In this document: in pieces, positions 14,604 through 18,850 of the stretch
Layout: the number at the start of each line of letters is the position of its first letter
How positions within the stretch are numbered: the stretch's first letter is position 1
Assembly (NCBI GenBank): GCA_009914575.1
Contig: WNEB01000009.1
Coordinates: forward strand, 1-18,850
DNA from: Burkholderia gladioli
GTDB taxonomy: Bacteria > Pseudomonadota > Gammaproteobacteria > Burkholderiales > Burkholderiaceae
DNA: 18,850 nt
Reading direction: 5' to 3'
Made by a program: the position numbers and the translations under genes
Notes under the pieces: generated by a model
Seen by the model: the letters and a program-made list of their open reading frames with translations, nothing else
The model's database searches: none
What the model was told of the DNA's origin: nothing

Positions 14604-16109
14604 TCAGCGCGCGTCGCGCCCGAAGCGAAGCCGCGTCGACGACCGCCGCCTTTTCGGCCTTCGCCGGTTCCGGCGGCGTGCCCATCGCCTGGAACAAGCG
14701 CGCCGTATCGGCGAGCCGCGAGCCAGTGGCACGGATCGCGTCGAGCTGCGCGTTGCGATACTGCTGCTCGCTGCTGCGGCCGGTCGACGGCGGCAGCGCG
14801 CCGAGCCGCGCGCGGTCGTGTCGTCGGACGCACCGCGCGCGGCCTCGGCGGCGCGGCTCGGCGCGTCGAGCGCCTGCGCGTCGTTGTCAAGCGCGGCCAG
14901 CGAATCGGCCACGTTCTGGAACGCCGTCAGCACGGTCGCCTTGTATTGCTCGACGGTCGCCGCGTAATTGGCCTGTGCCGCGCGCCGCTGCGCGAGCAGC
15001 GCGCCGCCATGGAACAGTGGCTGGCTCAGCGAGGCACCCACGCTCCAGATTCCGCCGATGCCCGACAGCGCCGTGGGCCAGCTGAACCCGGCCTGGCCGA
15101 GCGAGGCCGACAGCGAGATCTGCGGGAACATCTGCGCGGTGGCCACGCCGACGGCGGCGACCGCCGCCTGCAGCGACGCATCGGCCGCGCGGATGTCGGG
15201 CCGCGTTTCGAGCAGCGTGGACGGCACCGCCACCGGCACGTTTTCGGGCAGATGCAGATCGGCCAGCGCGAGATCGGCGGGTGCCTGATCGGGCGTGCGG
15301 TCGAGCAGCACCGCGAGCGCGTGGCGCGCGCCGAGCCATTGCTGGCGCAGCGCGGGCAGCGACGCCTCCAGGCTGGCCGCGCTCTGCTGCGCGCTCAGCA
15401 TGCCGGCGCGCGAGGCTGCGCCGAGCCGGTTGCGACGCGTGGCGTCGTCGGCCTGGTCGCGGGCCAGCGCGGCCGACGTGATGGTGGCGGTGACGATGTT
15501 GGCCGCCAGCGCGCGCCGCGCCGAATCGAGCTGGAACGCGGTCACGTCGACGCGCTTCTGCAGTTCCCGGTTCGCGAAGCGCGACGCGCCGAACAGATCG
15601 ATCGTGTAGCTGGCCTGCAACTGGCCTTCGAACAGGTTGTAGAGCGCGGTGGGCGGCCCGAGGTTCGGCACGCCGAGGCCGCGCTGGCGCGAGGTCTGGC
15701 CGCCGAGGTCGATCGACGGCAACAACGAGCTGCCGACCTGCGCGCGCAACTGCTCGCGCGCGGCCTGCATCGCATGCGTGGACGCGGCCAGCGTCGGGCT
15801 GGCGCGCAGCCCCTCGTCGACCAGCGCGTCGAGTTGCGGCGAGCGGTATTGCTTCCACCACTCGGGCACCGGCTGCGCGCCGACGTCGAAGCGCTGGGCC
15901 ACACCTTGCGCGGCGACCGTCTGCGCGGGCAGCGGCTCGGCGCCGTAGTGGGCCGACGAGGGCATCGCCGGCGGTTCGCCGCTCGGCGCGAACAGCGAGC
16001 AGCCGGCCAGCGCCAGCGCGGCGGAAGCGGCGGCCGCCACGGCGAGCGGGCGCAGCGTCGGCAGCGCGTGGCGCGCGCGCCGGGCGCGGAGGGAAAGGCG
16101 TTGCATCAT
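14604..16109 (-). pseudogene. OprM/NodT-type outer-membrane efflux lipoprotein, frameshifted
   Basis: Encodes the outer-membrane channel of a tripartite RND pump. The leader ends in a lipobox LAGC with C37, followed by two outer-membrane efflux repeats. Typical stretches are WWKQYRSPQLDALVDEGL, SYTIDLFGASRF and VPSTLLETRPDIRAADASL. The start has GGAG 8 nt upstream (16118-16121) and a second ATG next to it. At about 14800-14820 the frame shifts: after RGASDDTTAR the expected LGALPPST and QQYRNAQLDAIRATGSRLADT appear in another frame, continuing as ARLFQAMGTPPEPAK to about 14640. A few bases are missing or extra there. The native stop is unclear; the original frame ends at 14604, the shifted one at 14398. 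Its pump partner upstream is also broken, so the locus is inactive. Confidence 0.85.
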
Positions 16110-16112
16110 CGT

Positions 16113-18558
16113 TCAGGCTCCGTGAGGCGTGGCGGACGGCGGCGGCGTGCGGTTCGCATCGTCCTCGCGTTCGTTCGATCTGACGCGGAACCATGTCGCG
16201 TAGAGCGCGGGCAGATAGAACAGCGTCAGCACGGTCGCGCTGCTGATGCCGCCCATCAGCGCGGTGGCCATTGGCCCGAAGAAGTTCGAGCGCAGCAGCG
16301 GGATCAGCGCCAGCACGGCGGTCGCGGCGGTCAGCGTGATCGGCCGGAAGCGCCGCACGATCGCGTCGAAACGCTTGTGTCCGCTGGCGATGTCCTGGTC
16401 GATCTGATCGACCAGGATCACCGAGTTGCGCATGATGATGCCGAACATCGCGATCACGCCGAGCATCGCGACGAAGCCGAACGGCTGGCCGAACAGCAGC
16501 AGCGTGGCGGCCACGCCGATCAGGCCGAGCGGGGCGGTCAGCACCACCATCAGCACGCGCGAGAAGCTTTGCAGCTGGATCATCAAGAGCGTCAGCACGG
16601 CGATCGCGAGCAGCGGCATCTGCGCGTTGATCGAGGCCTGCGCCTTGCCGCTTTCCTCCACCGAGCCGCCGATCTCGATCCGGTAGCCGACCGGAAGTTG
16701 CGCACGCAACGAATCGAGCTGCTTGTCGATCGTCTTGGTGACGTCGATGCCGTGCGCGCCGGCGCGCACGTCGGATTGCACGGTGATGGTCGGCTGGCGG
16801 TCGCGCTCCCACACCACGCCGTATTCGAGCGTGTTGCGGAACTGGCCGAGCGAGCCGAGCGGCACCGGGCCGTTCGGCGCGGGCATCGCGAGCGTGGCAA
16901 GGCGCGACGGATCGATGCGTTCGGCCTTCGGCGCGCGCAGGTCCACGGCGATCAGCTTGGCGCGTTCGCGATACTGCGTGACGGTGGTGCCCTGCAGCGT
17001 CATGGCGAGGAAGCTCGACACGTCCTGCGACGTCACGTTCAGATCGCGCGCCTTTTTCTTGTCGAGCTCGAAGCGCACCGAGCGCTCGGCCGGCTCGTCC
17101 CAGTCGAACTGCACGTTGAACGAGCGCGGATCCTGGCGCACCTGCGCCGCCACCTTCTCGGCGATCGCGCGCACCGTGGCGATGCTGTCGCCGCTCACGC
17201 GGAACTGGACCGGATAGCCGACCGGCGGGCCGTTCTCGAGCCGCGAGAGCCGCCAGCGGATCGCCGGGAAGTGGGTCGCGCAGTTCCCCGCCGAGCCAGG
17301 TCGCGAGCTTCTCGCGGTCCTTGACCGACTTCGCCGTCACTACCAGCTGCGCGAAGTTCGGCTGAGCGAGCTGCTGGTCGAGCGGCAGGTAGAAGCGCGG
17401 CGCGCCGGTGCCGACGAAGCTGACCGTGTGATCGATTTCGGGCCGGCCGGCCAGCGCCTTTTCGAGCAGATTGGTTTGCTGCAGCGTGGCGGAGAACGAC
17501 GCGCCTTCCGGCAGCCGTACGTCGATCAGAAGCTCGGGGCGGTCCGAGCTCGGGAAGAACTGCTGCGGAATCCGCGAGAAACCGAACAGCGCGACCACGA
17601 ACAGCGCCACCGTGATGCCCAGCACAACGAAACGTCGCTCGATGCACCAGCCGATCCAGCCGCGCAGGCGCCCGTAGAAACGCGTGTCGTAGATGTCGTC
17701 GTGCGCTTCGTGGCGATCGTCGTGATGGGGCGCGTCGTGCGCGGCGTGTTGCGCGTGTTCGCGCTTGCGTTCGGGCAGCAGGTGGTAGCCGAGCAGCGGA
17801 ATCAGCACCACGGCCGCGATGCACGAGGCGATCAGCGCGATCGCCGACACCTCGAAGATCGAGCGCGTGTATTCGCCGGTGCTCGATTGCGCGAGCGCGA
17901 TCGGCAGGAAGCCCGATACCGTGACGAGCGTGCCGGTCAGCATCGGGAATGCGGTGCTGGTATAGGCGAACGCGGCGGCGCGCGTGCGGCTGAAGCCTTG
18001 CTCCAGCTTCACGGCCATCATCTCGACGGCGATGATCGCGTCGTCCACCAGCAGCCCGAGCGCGAGCACCAGCGTGCCGAGCGACACCTTGTGCAGGCCG
18101 ATGCCGAACAGATACATGAACAGCGCCGTGACGGCCAGCACGATCGGGATAGAGATCACCACCACCATGCCGGTGCGCAGCCCCAGCGACACTAGGCTCA
18201 CCACCAGCACGATGCCGATCGCCTCGGCCACCGCTTCGAGGAAGTCGTCGACCGAATGCGACACGGCCAGCGGCATGCTCGACACTTCGGTCAGCGTGAG
18301 GCCGGGCAGTTGCGTGCGCAACTGCCCGGCGGCGGCTTCGAGCGCCTTGCCGAGCCGGATCACGTCGCCGCCGGGCTGCATAGTCACGCCGATGCCGAGC
18401 ACCGGGCGGCCGTTCGCGCGCATCTGCGTGACGGGCGGATCGTCGTAGCCGCGCTTGACGGTGGCGCTGTCGCCGAGCCGGAACGTGCGGCCGTTGATGC
18501 GCACCACCATGTCGGCCAGTTGCTCGACCGTGCCGAACTGGCCGCTCGGGCGGATGTA
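16113..18558 (-). pseudogene. RND efflux transporter, truncated by IS and frameshifted
   Basis: Encodes most of an HAE1-type inner-membrane proton-driven exporter. Recognisable in order: VVRINGRTFRLGDSATV (porter domain), LALGLLVDDAIIAVEMM with the paired Asp that relays protons in TM4, IPQQFFPSSDRPELLIDVRLP, PVGYPVQFRVSGDS, FGFVAMLGVIAMFGIIMRNSVILVDQ and a final ALMGGISSATVLTLFYLPALY. About 240 N-terminal residues are lost where IS3 sequence begins at 18559. One extra base in the GGG run at 17273-17275 breaks the frame between GGELRD and HFPAIRWRLSRLENG, so the 3' part stands as a separate open frame (16113-17198). The loop before TM7 is histidine-rich. The stop lies 3 bp before the OprM-like start, confirming one operon; the membrane-fusion gene is not in the window. 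Confidence 0.87.
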
Positions 18559-18850
18559 TGATCTTGCCCCTGATTTACGGACACCTATCTAAGCGACATT
18601 GGCCAGCTCGTACTGCTCTGGGCTGAGGTAGCCCAGGGTCGAGTGCAGCCGGATCCGATTGTAGTCAACCTCAATGTAGTCAAACACATGAGCCTTGGCC
18701 TGCTCCCGTGTGGCGAGGTGTTCACCATGGATGGCCTCGACCTTCAGACTGTGGTTCCAACTCTCCATTGCTGCGTTGTCGTAGCAGTTGCCTCTGGCAC
18801 TCATGCTGGCGATCAAAGCGTATTGCTCCAACAGGGCGCGGTGCTCGCGC
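18559..18850 (-). mobile_element. IS3-family insertion sequence, partial (one end)
   Basis: Begins with a terminal sequence TGATCTTGCCCCTGATTTAC at 18559, exactly where RND coding sequence stops. It runs off the right edge carrying the transposase OrfB 3' end. The target-site duplication cannot be seen because only one end is present. Confidence 0.75.
18589..18850 (-). CDS. IS3-family transposase OrfB, C-terminal part (partial)
   Basis: The integrase-core C terminus of an IS3-family transposase, open to the right window edge. It shows SARGNCYDNAAMESWNHSLK, which includes the catalytic Glu of the DDE triad, then YIEVDYNRIRLHSTLGYLSP, the family's typical closing motif. The stop is TAG at 18589-18591, about 30 bp inside the IS end. 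The N-terminal part with the two Asp residues lies outside the window, so integrity cannot be judged. The element inserted into the RND gene, removing its start. Confidence 0.88.
   Translation of the reverse strand, partial: REHRALLEQYALIASMSARGNCYDNAAMESWNHSLKVEAIHGEHLATREQAKAHVFDYIEVDYNRIRLHSTLGYLSPEQYELANVA

Noticed and set aside
14514..17324. 936-codon plus-strand open frame opposite the efflux genes
   Set aside because: Low-complexity Arg/Gln/His-rich translation, antisense to clear OprM and RND sequence.
1..18850. CRISPR array, tRNA/rRNA genes, toxin-antitoxin or phage-defence genes
   Set aside because: No regular short direct repeats with spacers, no tRNA or rRNA signatures and no recognisable defence domains were seen on either strand.

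Overview
The DNA is high in GC with strong G/C at third codon positions. Its genes (PotFGHI uptake system, sulfide oxidation module, YeiH exporter, OprM/RND efflux) read like a Burkholderia-type beta-proteobacterium, probably a plant-associated lineage such as the gladioli/glumae/plantarii group. The genus is inferred from gene style; no rRNA or tRNA is present. The window is an accessory or decaying segment with insertion-sequence debris at both edges, two copies of a small MITE-like repeat inside, and several broken genes among intact ones.

Layout. 1-309 is a frameshifted IS30-family transposase remnant, which abuts the truncated 5' part of an exported protein gene on the minus strand (about 339-620). 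1089-5396 is a polyamine ABC importer operon, potF-potG-potH-potI. A 198-bp MITE-like element sits between potF and potG, just upstream of the potG start. A strong hairpin (5418-5449) separates it from a convergent sulfide-oxidation module: sulfide:quinone oxidoreductase (sqr, 3' end frameshifted) and persulfide dioxygenase (pdo) on the minus strand, with a near-consensus sigma-54 promoter. Divergent from them is the sigma-54 activator fisR, carrying the FisR cysteine triad but broken by a frameshift and by the second MITE copy, with loss of part of the gene. What is left of the fisR 3' end runs directly into the truncated 3' end of a convergent ptrR-like LysR gene. Divergent from that is an intact sad (succinate semialdehyde dehydrogenase). 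Then follow an RraA/HMG-aldolase-like gene, a 32-bp perfect palindrome, a YeiH-type putative sulfate exporter with a translationally coupled small four-cysteine protein, degenerate repeats of that small gene's 3' end, and a convergent RND efflux locus on the minus strand (transporter plus OprM-like lipoprotein). The efflux locus is broken by frameshifts and cut at its 5' end by an IS3-family element that runs off the window.

How the parts fit. PotFGHI imports polyamines; Sad oxidises succinate semialdehyde, an end product of putrescine/GABA breakdown, and PtrR is its usual neighbour. Sqr plus Pdo convert sulfide through persulfide to sulfite under a sulfane-sulfur-sensing activator, and YeiH is a putative sulfate exporter, so sulfur handling is a second theme. 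The sulfide module is damaged in both regulator and first enzyme while its promoter and pdo look intact. The efflux locus is also inactive. Polyamine uptake, Sad, the RraA-like protein and YeiH appear functional. Several lesions are small indels, two of them 4-bp tandem duplications, so either genuine decay or sequencing error has to be considered.
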